Shown here: piece after piece, positions 13,187 through 23,904 of the stretch | Layout: each line of letters opens with the position of its first letter | How positions within the stretch are numbered: position 1 is the stretch's first letter | DNA from: Capra hircus | Taxonomy: Eukaryota; Chordata; Mammalia; Artiodactyla; Bovidae | Length of the DNA stretch: 64,000 bases | Direction of reading: 5' to 3' | Assembly (NCBI RefSeq): GCF_001704415.2 | Contig: NC_030822.1 | Span: 57,095,345 to 57,159,344 of the forward strand | The notes under the pieces: generated by a model | Told to the model about the DNA's origin: nothing | Database searches by the model: none | What the model saw: only the letters and a program-made list of their open reading frames with translations | Program-made: the position numbers and the translations under genes

Positions 13187-13480
13187 GGGTTTCCCTAGTG
13201 GTCCAGTGGTTGAGAATCCACCAGGCAATGCAGAGGACATGGGTTCATTCCCTGGTCCAGGGAGATCCCACATGCCGTGCAACTAAACTCCTGCGCCACA
13301 GCTACAAAGTCTAAGAGCTGCAACCACTGAAGCCTGTGCACCTGCGCACCGTGCTCCACAACAAGAGAAATTGCCGCAATGAGAAGCCCTCTCACCACAG
13401 CAAAAAGTAGCCCCTGCTCACCACAACTTGAGAAAGCCTGTGTGCAGCAACGAAGACCCAGTGCAGTCAAAAATAGATTA
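13187..13480 (+). mobile_element. CHR-type SINE
   Basis: gggtttccctagtggtccag head, tRNA-like part, then ccgcaatgagaagccc and gaagacccagtgcag with an A/T-rich tail. Confidence 0.85.
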
Positions 13481-13949
13481 ATTTTTTTTTAATTTAAAAA
13501 TCAACCAATACATATTCTTAATTACTTTTGTAGAAATTGAACAGCTTTCATAATAACTGTTCATTTATAATTACAATAATAAATATGCCTTCATAATTTT
13601 AATGGGCTGAGAATCTTCATTTTGAGTTGAATGCTCATATTTAAAGGTATCAGTGATAAAGCTGAATAACATGTCATGTTCGTATTATATTGCTAAAGCA
13701 GTTGGACATAATAGTAAACATAATGAAGTTGTTATTGATCACGGACAGGTTAAAGGTGCCAAAAGTTATCTTAAACATGTCTAGGCTATTCTGACATTCA
13801 AAGGCCAGTACTAATGATGAAGCCACAGCTCAATATCAGGTTTTGTTGTTTTTTTTTTTGCCAGATTTCAAAGGTGAAGTCAAATTTCGGTGTCTCTCTA
13901 GTGTGTACAAATGACACTGTAAAGACAAATTCTCTATCTAGAATTTACA
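13481..13949. other. AT-rich intergenic DNA
   Basis: No gene or named repeat seen. A T-homopolymer lies near 13847-13858. It borders the SINE/NXPE-relic composite. Confidence 0.4.
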
Positions 13950-14026
13950 GGGCTTCCCAAGTGGTGCTACTGGTAAAGAATCTTCTTGCCAATGCAGGAG
14001 ACTTTAGAGACATGGGTTCCACCCCT
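13950..14026 (+). mobile_element. truncated Bov-tA SINE head
   Basis: Only the tRNA-like head is present (gggcttcccaagtggtgct ... atgggttccacccc). It stops exactly where the NXPE relic begins. Confidence 0.8.
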
Positions 14027-14075
14027 TTAGTGGAAGGCTTCTTGGTTTGGGTATCCAGGTACTCGCACAATTCAG
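14027..14075 (-). pseudogene. relic of an NXPE neurexophilin-region exon
   Basis: On the minus strand this segment reads TELCEYLD, then after a one-base gap KKPST, matching AELCEYLDYRDQEAFYC in the intact exon at 60032-60754. At nucleotide level about 47 bases align to + strand 60135-60183 with roughly seven mismatches and one missing base, including a near-perfect run around ccaggtactcgcaca. It has the same orientation as NXPE2. It is sandwiched between a truncated Bov-tA SINE (13950-14026) and a second Bov-tA (14094-14312). The neighbouring DNA shows no other exon of the family, so this is a remnant, not a gene. Confidence 0.6.
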
Positions 14076-14093
14076 TTTTGAATTTAAAACCAG

Positions 14094-14312
14094 AACACAG
14101 GTGGCTCAGCTGGTAAAGAATCTGCCTGCAGTGCAGCAGACACAGGAGACGCGGGTTCGATCCCTGGGTCGGGAAGATCCTCTGAAGTGGGGCATGGCAA
14201 CTCACTCCACTATTCTTGCCTAGAGAATCCCATGGACAGAGGCGACTGGTGGGCTATGATCCACTGGGTTGCAAAAGAATCAGACACAACTGAAGCGACT
14301 TAGCCCGTCTGC
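14094..14312 (+). mobile_element. Bov-tA SINE
   Basis: aggtggctcagctggtaaag through ggttcgatccctgggtcggg and ending gacacaactgaagcgactta. Nearly complete; it lacks the first few head bases. Confidence 0.9.
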
Positions 14313-14564
14313 ATGCATGAATGCCAAAGACCACGTCCCCATGAGGCACAATTTAATAGGGAAAGCCATCATGCTCTCTCAGCCAATCAGCTCATGCACA
14401 TGGCGCTGAGTTGCTATCATAGGGCTGCAGGGGGAACTAAGAAAGCAAAATCCACAGACACAGAAAAAACACGCTCCTAGCTTTTGTAAAGAAGAATATT
14501 TACACCAAATAAAAAGCTCATCTAAAATGTCCAAACAAAAACAAAAATAAAAAGAACTAGGAGG

Positions 14565-14765
14565 AAATTTCCTGGTGGTCCTGTGGTTAAGAATTCGCCT
14601 TCCAAGCAGGTGATGCAGGTTTGATCCCTGGTTGAGGAACTAAGACCCCATGTGCCCTAGGGCAACTAAGCCCAAGCACCACAAGGAAGATCCTGCATGC
14701 TGCAACTGAGGTCCAATGCAGCCAAATAAACAAATAAAACAAGCATCTTTAAAAAAAAAATTTTT
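14565..14765 (+). mobile_element. short CHR-type SINE
   Basis: Head (ggaaatttcctggtggtcct), gtttgatccctggttgagg, ctaagaccccatgtg, then a direct jump to tccaatgcagcc and an A-rich tail. Internally deleted subtype. Confidence 0.8.
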
Positions 14766-14852
14766 TTTTTTATAATAAGGACTAGGAAATAGATGATGAG
14801 GCAGAGGTCTGGACTATCTTCCCATTTCCACTATGTATTGAGTATTCCACTG

Positions 14853-15013
14853 TAACCCACCTCATCCATCAAAGCCTGACTTAACCATCAATAAAATGTA
14901 GGTAACATTTTAACCCACCTAATCCACCTAAGTTGGACTTTACCATCTATAAAATATAGGTAACACTTTAACCAACTTAATCCACCTAAAGCCGAATTTT
15001 TCCATCTACATTA
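14853..15013. repeat. 58-bp minisatellite, about 2.8 units
   Basis: Units start at 14853, 14911 and 14969, an exact 58-base period, each beginning taacc(c)ac and containing taatccacct, ccatctataaaat and aggtaacac(t)tt variants. Units are roughly 80% alike by eye. Confidence 0.75.
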
Positions 15014-15640
15014 CCAAATTGATTAGCATAGGAAAGATAAAGTTTTGTCAATTCGAAATTTCTACCTAAAACAAATGATTTTAAGCATCCAAGTAAGCTC
15101 TTCCTTTGAAAATCATGTTCTATTCTGCTTACTCCCTCACCTTTCCAGTCTGATTGGTACTAAAATTTTGATCATGCTTACATGTTACATTATAAAAGCA
15201 ATATTAGAAAATATGACTATAATTCCCATCTTGCATGTAAGGAAATCAAAGCACAGAGCTAAGATTATGTAGCTAAGAAGCATCATAACACACATAATTT
15301 ACTGATAAGATCAAATTTTCTTTAGTAATACAAATAGTATACAAGAAGTGACTCTTTGTTTTTCCCACCTCCATCCTACAGTGATATAAAGGAAGCAAGC
15401 TGGTTAGGTGTGTCTACCCTGTGGAATCAAACCTCCCAATGATTTTACTTGTAAAACACTGAGAAGTGGAAAGCCAATGTTTACTACATAAGTCATGGCC
15501 TCCAGTACAATTTACATCAGTAAAAGAGCCAACCTTCTGGTCTCCATCCTTCTATTTGTTTCTCAGTTGGTTTTAAATTCAAGACGGAAACATAAGGGTG
15601 TCTCATTCATTAGGGCGGGCCTCTTAAACCCTAGATGTAC
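15014..15640. other. AT-rich intergenic DNA
   Basis: No recognised repeat or exon; one 75-codon frame at 15045-15272 has no domain features. Confidence 0.4.
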
Positions 15641-15850
15641 GTCCAGAATTTTCTGTGCAACAGACGTATGTGATCATGAGTTAGTGATTTAATCCATCCG
15701 TATCTCTGCTTTCTCATCCATAAAATGGGGATAATAATAGGAACAACTTGAAGGATTGTTTGGCAGGATGACAGGGTATAATCCAGGGGAAGGGTGTAGC
15801 TGAATGACACATTTTAAGCACTCAAGAAATTTGTCTGTTACATTTATAAT
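15640..15850 (+). repeat. MIR-type ancient SINE remnant
   Basis: tctgctttctcatccataaaatgggg-like core (tttctcatccataaaatggg) with flanking sequence as in MIR; heavily diverged. Confidence 0.55.
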
Positions 15851-15942
15851 TCAGTCTTTTAAATTCCTTTTCATACTTTAATTTAGATATTTGCTACAGA
15901 AATATGTTGCTCTGTTCCTCTTTAAAAACATCCTTCCAGCCC

Positions 15943-16066
15943 TGGGACCTCCCTGGCAGTCCAGTGGCTAAGACTTCGCCTCCCAATGCAGGGGCTGCAG
16001 TTTCAGTCCCTGGTTGGGGAGCTAAGATCCCACATGCCCCGCAGCCAAAAAAACTAAAACATAAAT
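15943..16066 (+). mobile_element. short CHR-type SINE
   Basis: gggacctccctggcagtcca, tttcagtccctggttggg, gctaagatcccacatgcc, then a short A-rich end. The head portion only. Confidence 0.8.
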
Positions 16067-16144
16067 AGGAGCCATATTGCAACAAATTCAATAGAGACTT
16101 TAAAAATGGTCTACATCAAAAATTTCTTTAAAAAATAAAATGAC

Positions 16145-16312
16145 AGCTCTTCTAGCACTGATATCAGCTAATGCCCCAAACCTATCTCCACACAATCCAT
16201 GTGGAAAGGGATTTGAGGCATTAGCTGATATTGGTGAAGATGGGATTGGGGTATTACTGATATCAGCAGAGATGAGTTTGGGGCATTAGCTGATATCAGT
16301 GTTGAAAGAACT
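16145..16312. repeat. inverted repeat / fold-back element
   Basis: The arm at 16145-16189 is the near-perfect complement of the arm at 16269-16312; both contain the core ctgatatcagctaatgcccc or its complement. Between them lie two more partial copies of the same core (16216-16232 and 16253-16267). The whole could fold into a long hairpin, like a MITE or a fold-back transposon remnant. Family not recognised. Confidence 0.75.
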
Positions 16313-16319
16313 GGTTTAA

Positions 16320-16790
16320 AAAGAAAACACAGCACTAAAATTCCAGGGCAAAGATCGAAATGGGACTATTGTCAGAACACAGAGAATAAGAGAAATCCGA
16401 TTGTGTAAAGGAAGAAACAAGTTTTACAGTGTGTGTGTGTGTTCTTGGAGGGAGTGCAAGAGTCAAATAAATCAATACCTTGCAAATTGCTGGCACTCAG
16501 AGGTTGGTGGGTTATCACTTCCAGAGAGAGAAGGGAAGAGGCAGGCTTTAGAAGCATGATTTCCAAGAATACCACAAACAGACACAGATGGTGCCCACAC
16601 AGGACCACTTAGATAAAGCTTAAGTACAGAGAGACAGATACTTGTAGCAAAGGCCTATAGGACAGGGCGCCATGGATACTTTCCTGTTTTAGATAATCAT
16701 CCCAGATACCTCCTGCGTGTTTCGACTGGAGTTTCTGCTTGATAACAGAGGAAAGCAATTGACATATAAATGGTGACAATGGTGATGATT
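16320..16790. other. intergenic DNA with short GT run
   Basis: A (GT)n run at ~16429-16442 is the only feature seen. No gene. Confidence 0.4.
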
Positions 16791-17010
16791 ATGACTGAGA
16801 GCACTACCTAATGTTTACTGACTCATGTGTGCCAAGCTAAGCAATGTAGTTCATTATCTCATTTTATCTTCACAACAATCCTACGAGATGAAAATAATCT
16901 TAACTCTCCCATTTTTCTAACAAAGACACTGTGGTCAGAGAAGTTAAGTGGGTTTGCTTACATTCCCAAAGCTAGAAACTTGTAGATATGGGCTACAAAC
17001 CTGGCTTATC
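16790..17010 (+). repeat. MIR-type ancient SINE
   Basis: Recognisable order: tgtgccaagctaagca, ttatctcattttatcttcac, aacaatcctacgagatgaaa, agagaagttaagtgggtttg and a segment corresponding to ctgggattcgaacc. Typical MIR, diverged. Confidence 0.7.
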
Positions 17011-18315
17011 AGTGAGGAAAAAAAAAAATTCTCACATAAGATATAAGAAATCCTTTTGTAAAAAACACAGTGGTAGAAGGAAACGACTCATAAGAAGTAG
17101 ATTTTGAAAGATTCCAAACAGCAGAGGTTAAAAAAATAAAAGAAAAACTTTTGTATTCTTATAAAGAGTGGAGGCTCTTTTGTAGATTATTCTGAATATG
17201 CTTAAAAAAGGAAAACCATACCATGCTTTTAGAAATGCAAAGAAAAGAAGAAAAGTTCCCAAACACCACAGGAGGAAGAGACATGCAAAGATTATTAAAG
17301 CTCCCTGCTACACTTCAGAGAAGTGACCACTGAATCACACAGGGACTTGGCCTTATTTTCCTGGAGCGTGTATCCAGGAGAAGCTGGAGAGTCTCAGCAA
17401 CTCTATGAGGATACAGAAAACATATTAAAGAGATAATGCAATTGTGAAATGAAGTAAATTGAAGGTCATGCTAACTTTCATTGCTTCCTACTGACAGCCA
17501 TAGCTTTAAAGATGAACGGTGTATAGGAAAGTAAATTATTAGCCACACACCAGGCATTGGCCAAACTCTTGGTCCCCTGAACCATGACCAATGCCAGTAC
17601 AATGAGCACTCTGAAAGAAATTAAAAAGAAAACTAAACAAATATATAAAGCCTTGTGCTCACGCACTGTGGAGGAAACAAGATGAATTAGCTTTGCCCTA
17701 AAAGTTGTTCATTACACAAATAAGCAGTATTTGGAAGACATATCTGTTAATATATAGGAGAGTTTTGAAGTTGTAATAAGAATTCACTATGTCAAATTTG
17801 TATCAGATTAAAAGATCTATGTGAAAAAGATGATTTTTAAACAAAATACAAGTAATCAAAACTGACCAAGATAATAATTACTATAGGTAGTCAAAACTCT
17901 ACCACTAATCCAGGTCCAGAGGGTTTCTTTAAGATAAGTTCTATCTCAATTTAAATAATCCTGGTGCTACTTAAACTATGCTAGAGCACAGAAAAAGATA
18001 AATAGTGGAAAATGGATTGACCACAAACTCCCATCTCCACTTCCTGACCTGAATCCTTAAACATGGTATAAAAGAACTGTTTAAAGAAATAAATTTATAA
18101 ACACACTATAAAACAAAAAGTGTATACCAGTAATCATGAGGAATCCATGAAAGATAGGATTTACATACACATGGGTTGGTTTACCAGAAGAAATCATTGT
18201 TCAAAACATGTGGGGGCATAGTTACTAATGAGGGATGAGACACTGAATTATTTGTAACAGGCCATCGTCATGACATGAAGATGTCAAGGTCCACTGTCCC
18301 CATCTATAAAAGTGG
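17011..18315. other. intergenic DNA, no gene seen
   Basis: AT-rich, no long frames, no named repeats. Confidence 0.4.
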
Positions 18316-18592
18316 GCTGCTGCTGCTGCTAAGTCACTTCAGTTGTGTCTGACTCTGTGCGACCCCACAGACAGCAGCCCACAAGGCTCCCCCGTTCCTG
18401 GGATTCTCCAGGCAAGAACACTGGAGTGGGTTGCCATTTCCTTCTCCAATGCATGAAAGTGAAAAGTGAAAAGTGAGAGTGAAGTCGCTCAGTCGTGTCT
18501 GACTCTTAGCAACCCCATGGACTGCAGCCCACCAGGCGCCTCCGTCCACGGGATTTTCCAGGCAAGAGTGGGATGCCATTGCCTTCTCCACT
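18316..18592 (+). mobile_element. BOV-A2 SINE (dimer)
   Basis: (GCT)n head, two related monomers joined by catgaaagtgaaaagtgaaa, ending attgccttctcc. Full length. Confidence 0.92.
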
Positions 18593-19370
18593 GCTTAGCT
18601 ATGTAGATACTTCTGTGCAACAAACATTAAATGACAAGAAGATGATTGCCTTGTCTAATATTGTAGTTTAAGGGTCTCAAACATGCTTGGCACAAACTTG
18701 ACACCCAATAAATATGTGCTAAATAAATTTTCATGTTAAAACAAAACAAACAAATAAAAAAACATATGAGAGGACTCTTAGCAAATGTGGCAATGACTTT
18801 GGAAGTATTTCAAGCTAAACGTGTAGACATAGAGGGTCAGGAAGGATCCCCAGAAAAACATCTAGGTGATTAAAAATTTACATTTTAAATGTCTAGATGA
18901 GTTGATCTCATAGGACAATGACACCCCATGCCTATTTATACCAACAGCTTCTGGGCTAAAACTATGAATATGAATACTTGGGTAAGAGGGGAAAGGCAAT
19001 GTACTGGGTGACTTGCAACACCCAGGAAGAAGGAGGAGACTCCTACCCCCTAAATAACTATTATTTTCTCCCTGAATACATCCAAATTTTTAGTATCCAC
19101 ACTCACGGAGCCAGCGTTGTTCCCCCTCAAAATTAGCATCCACTTAAATTAGAATAGGGAAAGTCTCTACAAGATAAGTATGCAGGAAGAAGCACCTAAC
19201 ATTTTGGAAATTCACTACAAAAAGCAGCACACTCAAGAAGATAATTCAAGGAACAGAACATTTTTTTTTTTTAATCAAGGTAACAGTCTCAGAGGGATAA
19301 GACAGAATATAATATCAATTAAACAAAAACAAGATAAAATGAGGAACTAAGAAATAATACTATAGAATTG
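18593..19370. other. intergenic DNA
   Basis: Possible MIR or L2 tail at ~18640-18730 (cttggcacaaacttgacacccaataaat-like pattern, weak). T-homopolymer at 19261-19272. No gene. Confidence 0.4.
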
Positions 19371-19760
19371 CTGTAAAGGCCTAATTGATGGGTAGCTTAA
19401 ACAATAGTAATCTGTTTTCTCAAAATTCTGGAGGCTAGAAGTCCAAGGTCGAAATGTTGGTGGAACTGGTTTCCTCCAAGATGTCTGTCTGGCTTGTAGG
19501 TGGCCATCTTCTCTCTGACTCTTCAAACGGCTTTACCTCTATACCTACCCGTGTCCTTTCGCTGTTGTTCAGTCATTAAATCATCTCTTTGTGACCTCAC
19601 GGACTGCAGCACACCAGGCTCCTCTGTCCTGCACTATCTCCTGGAGTTTGCTCAAATTCATGTCCACTGAGTCCTAGTCTCCTTTTATAAAGACATCATT
19701 CTTCATTACTGAAAACAGAGTAAAATTAGTGTCTTTAAATCTAATCAGATCAGAGAATCA
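19370..19760 (+). repeat. old L1-3'-UTR-like repeat split by a BovB tip
   Basis: Pattern ctgttttctcaaaattctgg, aggctagaagtccaaggtc, ggcttgtaggtggccatctt is common in ancient mammalian L1-type repeats. It is interrupted at 19561-19674 by the antisense last ~110 bases of a BovB (tgttgttcagtcattaaatc). Exact family not assigned. Confidence 0.55.
19561..19674 (-). mobile_element. BovB 3' tip (antisense)
   Basis: Short 3' terminal fragment: cactgcagtcc-type block, ctcctggagtttgctcaaat, tcatgtccactgagtc. Inserted in an older repeat. Confidence 0.75.
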
Positions 19761-19839
19761 ATTCCAGACACCCCAGAACCAATTAGGAAAACTCATCCTT
19801 AATATTCTGTTCCTCTAGAACCATTTCGGTATCAAAGTC

Positions 19840-20260
19840 TCTAACAGTCAGTGTTCTCCAGAGAAACAGAACCAACAGGATGTGTATATAGCCTGAGAGA
19901 GAGAACGAGAGAGAGAGATTTATTGGCTCACAAGATAGTGCAGGCTTGGAACATCCAAAATCTGCAGGGTACACTGTCAGGCTGGAGACCCAGGGAAATG
20001 TTTCAGTTCAAGGCCAAAGGCAGTTTTCTGAGAAAACTCCCACTTTTTGAGGCAAAATCAGTCTTTTTCTATTAAGGCCTTCAAATAATTGGATGAAGCC
20101 CTCCTGTATTATGAAAGGTTATCTGCTTTAATCAGTCTACTGATTCAAATATTTATCTCACATTTAAAAAAATTACAAAAACACCTAGAATGATGCTTTG
20201 CCAAATATCTGGTTATTGTGGCCTAGCCAAGCTGACACATAAAATTAACCATCACAGGAA
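19840..20260 (+). repeat. ancient interspersed repeat (L1-type end)
   Basis: ccagagaaacagaaccaaca at one end and gctgacacataaaattaacc at the other are the recognisable ends of a common mammalian repeat; the (GA)n stretch at ~19892-19918 is internal. Confidence 0.55.
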
Positions 20261-20327
20261 CTAACAGTTTACCCAAAGCGCTTGACATATTAAGAAGAGT
20301 TTTATTATTCTAACAGAGAATGGGGGG

Positions 20328-20335
20328 GGGGGGGG
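20328..20335. repeat. poly(G) run
   Basis: Homopolymeric G of about 14 bases (around 20322-20336) in AT-rich surroundings; length is likely polymorphic. Confidence 0.7.
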
Positions 20336-20471
20336 GATGTGTAAGTACATAGAAAATTAAGCAAACAGCAAAAGATAATTTTCAACATCAAAGTAAATTA
20401 TATATGTAATGAAAATTTACTCACAGTATACTATGTGATTCAACTATAGAAAGATTTATATAATCCTAGTG

Positions 20472-21285
20472 TGGTAGGCAAAATGACACCAAGCTTCTGC
20501 CCTAGATGGCCACATCGTGTTTTGTTTTGTTTTGTTTTAACTTTTTATTTGTATTGGGGTATAGTGAATTAACAATGTTGTGATAGTTTTAGGCGAACAA
20601 TGAAGGGTCTCAGCCATACGTATACATGTATCCATTCTCCCCCAAATTCCCCATCCAGGCTGCCACATAACATGGGGCAGAGTTCCATGTGCTATACAGT
20701 AGGGTCCTGGTTATCCATTTTAAATATAGCAAAGTGTACATGTCCATTCCCAACTCCCTAACTATCCCTCCCTCCCCCTAACTTACGGCAGCCATAAGTT
20801 AGGTTTCTAAGTCTATGAGTCTGTTTCTGTTTTATAAGTTGTTTCATTTCTATTTAGATTCCTGGAACGTGTGAGGATATTAACTTATACGGCAAAGGAA
20901 CTTATAGGTGTGATTAAGTTAAAATGGGAGATTTTCCTAGTGAGCCCAATGTAATCAAAAGGATCCTGAAGAGAGAAGCAAGAGGATTGGTGTAAGAGGG
21001 AGACGGCCAGCTAAAGCAAAAGAGTCAGAGAGCTTTAAAAATGTTACACTGCTGGTCTGAAAAATGGAGGAAGGGGCCACGAACTAAGGAATAGGAGTGG
21101 GTCTCTAGAAGCTGGAAAACACGAGGAAACAGACTCTCCCCTAGAGCCTCCAGAAGGAACCAGCCCTGCTGACATCTTGACTTTACACTCTCACTTCTGA
21201 CCTATGGGATGTAAGGTGATATCTTTGTGTTCATTTACACAACTAATTTGTGGGAATCTTTTCCAGCAGTAATACAAAACTAGTA
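20472..21285 (+). repeat. ancient interspersed repeat split by L1
   Basis: Left part (gtggtaggcaaaatgacacc) and right part (attcctggaacgtgtgagga ... cagactctcccctagagcct ... ctgacctatgggatgtaagg) are consecutive pieces of one old mammalian repeat. They are separated by the L1 insertion at 20514-20855. Confidence 0.55.
20514..20855 (-). mobile_element. ruminant L1 3' end (antisense)
   Basis: Starts with a T-rich stretch (complement of the poly(A) tail), then the complement of the L1 3' UTR: ggggtatagtgaattaacaa, catacgtatacatgtatcca, gtgctatacagtagggtcct. 5'-truncated. Confidence 0.75.
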
Positions 21286-22859
21286 TACTTTGTGATATAA
21301 AATTGTGGATAATTAATCAAAATCATAGTCTTTTGAGAGGAAGAGAAGGGAAAAGATTGTGTGTGTGTGTGGGGGGGGGTGTATGGATAGGGAATAGGGT
21401 AAGAGAAACAAACTTATCTTCCTATATAACAGAATATATAGCCAATGAATAGATCAGAAATAGTTAATAGGTCTAGAAGGCAAAACTTAAGAAGTAAGGA
21501 TATAGGGGGTTGCTTTTATTCATTACAAGCTTTGTCAGATAAAATACCATCTGTGCAGCTACATAATTTTAATTTAAAAATTAAAATTAAACTAAAATCA
21601 CAAAGGCTACCAGTTCCATACTCTGGAAGAATTATTAGAAGATATACTCCAAAAGGAGAAATAAATGAATTCAGAGAAGACACCAGTCATAAGAAACAAG
21701 GATAAGCGAGGAAATTTAAGAAGTCTAAATTTGAAAAGGTTAGTAGTTTGAAACTAGAATCCCAGATGATCTCAACATAGATGATGGCAAAGAAAAGACA
21801 GAAATAAGTCCTGCTAAGTTTCTTGGTGTGTGTTTGTTTGGGTTTTGATAAGCCATAGGTACTGATTAACTCAAGATATTAATGCCTAAATAAAAACTAA
21901 GGTACATTAACATTTTCAGTGTTACTATCAAAATGAGTAGCATGTATGTCTTTCAAATCACTAGAGGGGGTTCTGCTTTTACTCTGGCTAAGTAAGCTTC
22001 TAATGAGCAAATCCTCCCACAAATAGTTATTATAGAATCTGGGGTGGAAGGGAGAGAAACTAAAAGTAGGCAGACTCTGGAAAGTGGTTGATATTTGAAA
22101 AACAAGAATGGTACCATGGGGTTCCTGTTTTGAAAGCTTTGAGCCTGAGGAAAATTTTAGACTGTGCTATGCAGGGCATCTAAAACTCTTAAAGCAAATC
22201 TTCCACTTTTGTGACTTGAAGAACCAGAAAAGACAGCTAATAGAAAGAAACTGGAAAGTGAGAGGAGAACTCTAGAAACGAGGGAGAAAGAGAAAGGGAG
22301 GTATCTCCAAATGCTGTGTGCAATCTTTAACAAAATCTCTGGCTGTCTCCAGACCATGAATGTATCGGGCAGATTCCAAGCTGCTGAGCAAAGAATAAAG
22401 AACGAAACTGAAATTTGAACTGGCTCTCGAGCAATAGGTTTGCATTTGAATCCAACCACGTCAATGAGTGCTGAAACAATACAAATAAAAACAATACATA
22501 TCAGAGGAATAGAACAGATTCCATAGTCTTTACGGCAGTATTTACAGCATCTAGAATTTTTTCTAGTTTTGAATAAACAGGGAAATGTGCCCCATTTTCA
22601 GGATAAAAGAAAACATTCAATGGACGCTAACCCTAAGAAGACTCAGATGTTGAAATTAGAAGATTTTAAACTATTCTCAATGACATAAAGAAAAATATTC
22701 TTGCAATACATAGAACCATAGAAATTCAGGCAGAAGGATATGCACTACTTTTTAATGTAAATTTTAGAACTAAGTTTTTTTTAAAAAATTTATTGGATAT
22801 ACTCAACAGCAGAATGAAGATTATAGAGGTAAGTCAGTAAACTTAAAGAGAAATCACAG
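21286..22859. other. AT-rich intergenic DNA
   Basis: A (GT)n(G)n run lies at ~21358-21380. A frame of 100 codons on the minus strand at 22157-22459 has no recognised domain or splice context. Nothing else identified. Confidence 0.4.
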
Positions 22860-22967
22860 AGGCGGCAGAGCAGTTCTCCTGGGTTTCCTTACCCTGCTGC
22901 TCTCCACCCAGGTGCCCTTTCCCAATAAAATCTCTTGCTTTGTCAGCAGAAAAAAAAAAAAAAAGAT
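22860..22967 (+). mobile_element. processed retrocopy end of an LTR-like transcript
   Basis: About 90 bases ending in a canonical AATAAA (22924-22929), cleavage-like site some 20 bases later and a ~15-base poly(A), flanked by the direct repeat aaatcacag (22851-22859 and 22968-22976). The sequence before the tail (cccaataaaatctcttgctt) resembles the R region of an endogenous-retrovirus LTR. This is the signature of L1-mediated insertion of a 5'-truncated polyadenylated RNA. No protein is encoded. Confidence 0.65.
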
Positions 22968-22979
22968 AAATCACAGTTA

Positions 22980-23510
22980 TTATCCAGTGCTTTAAAAAAA
23001 ATTTTTTTTAGATGAGTCAAGACTCAGGAACAGCATCATAAAGTTTAATACAGATGTAGCTGGGATCTGTCAAAAGTTCAGAAACAGCTGAAATAAAACC
23101 AGTGAATCACCAAGTAGTAATTAGCAAAAGTTTATTATGTACACATCAAAAAGACAATTTGTGAACCTGGAGCATTCAGATGAAACGTGGTATGATGCTC
23201 CAGGGTAAGGAGACAGTAGCAGTTTATTCTTCACAGTGACTATAATATTAGAATTTTCTTAAATGATCGGGAATTAGTCAGTGGTTATCTCATATCAACA
23301 TCTGAAATTTTGCTTATGATTTCCAGAGTCAAAAACCAGAAATGACCCAGGTCAAGTTATTCTTGCAGAGTAAGCTAAATTAAGCTTTACTTGTCTGACT
23401 AAATTAGTTTTGTCTGCTCAGGGAATTTTCAAGGCTGGTCTCCATTGTTTTTAATTTTAATAAGTTCCAAAAGGAGAGAAGACAGAGAATAAAGGGGGGG
23501 AAATGGGGGT
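22980..23510. other. intergenic DNA
   Basis: No gene or named repeat; A- and T-rich tracts near 22990-23010. Confidence 0.4.
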
Positions 23511-23729
23511 GCTTTTCTTCCCTGGTGGCTTAGAGGATAAAGCATCTGTCCACAATGCAGGAGACCCGGATTCGATCCCTGGGTCAGGAAGATCCCCTGG
23601 AGAAGGAAATGGCAACCCACTCCAGTACTCTTGCCTGGAAAATCCCATGGACAGAGGAGCCTGATAGGCTATAGTCCATGGGGTCGCAAAGAGTTGGACA
23701 CGACTAAGCGACTTCACTTCACTTCACTT
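23511..23729 (+). mobile_element. Bov-tA SINE
   Basis: cttccctggtggcttagagg head, ggattcgatccctgggtcag, full body, and a cacttcacttcactt tail. Full length and only mildly diverged. Confidence 0.92.
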
Positions 23730-23757
23730 TAAAGAAATCACAGTGTCAAAATGTCCT

Positions 23758-23890
23758 GCTGCTGCTGCTGCTAAGTTGCTTCAGTCGTGTCCAACTCTGG
23801 GTGACCCCATAGACGGCAGCCCACCAGGCTCCTCTGTCGCTGGGATTCTCCAGGCAAGAATACTGGAGTGGGTTGCCATTTCCTTCTCCA
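23758..23890 (+). mobile_element. BOV-A monomer SINE with target-site duplication
   Basis: Single BOV-A unit with a (CTG)n head, flanked by perfect 11-base repeats caaaatgtcct (23747-23757 and 23891-23901). Confidence 0.9.
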
Positions 23891-23904
23891 CAAAATGTCC
23901 TAAG

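Noticed and set aside
14853..15013. CRISPR-like spaced repeats
   Set aside because: Units are contiguous and diverged, in a mammalian genome; this is a minisatellite.
22860..22967. Full endogenous retroviral LTR
   Set aside because: Only an RNA 3'-end-like piece with poly(A) and target duplications is present; no TG...CA ends, U5 or internal genes.
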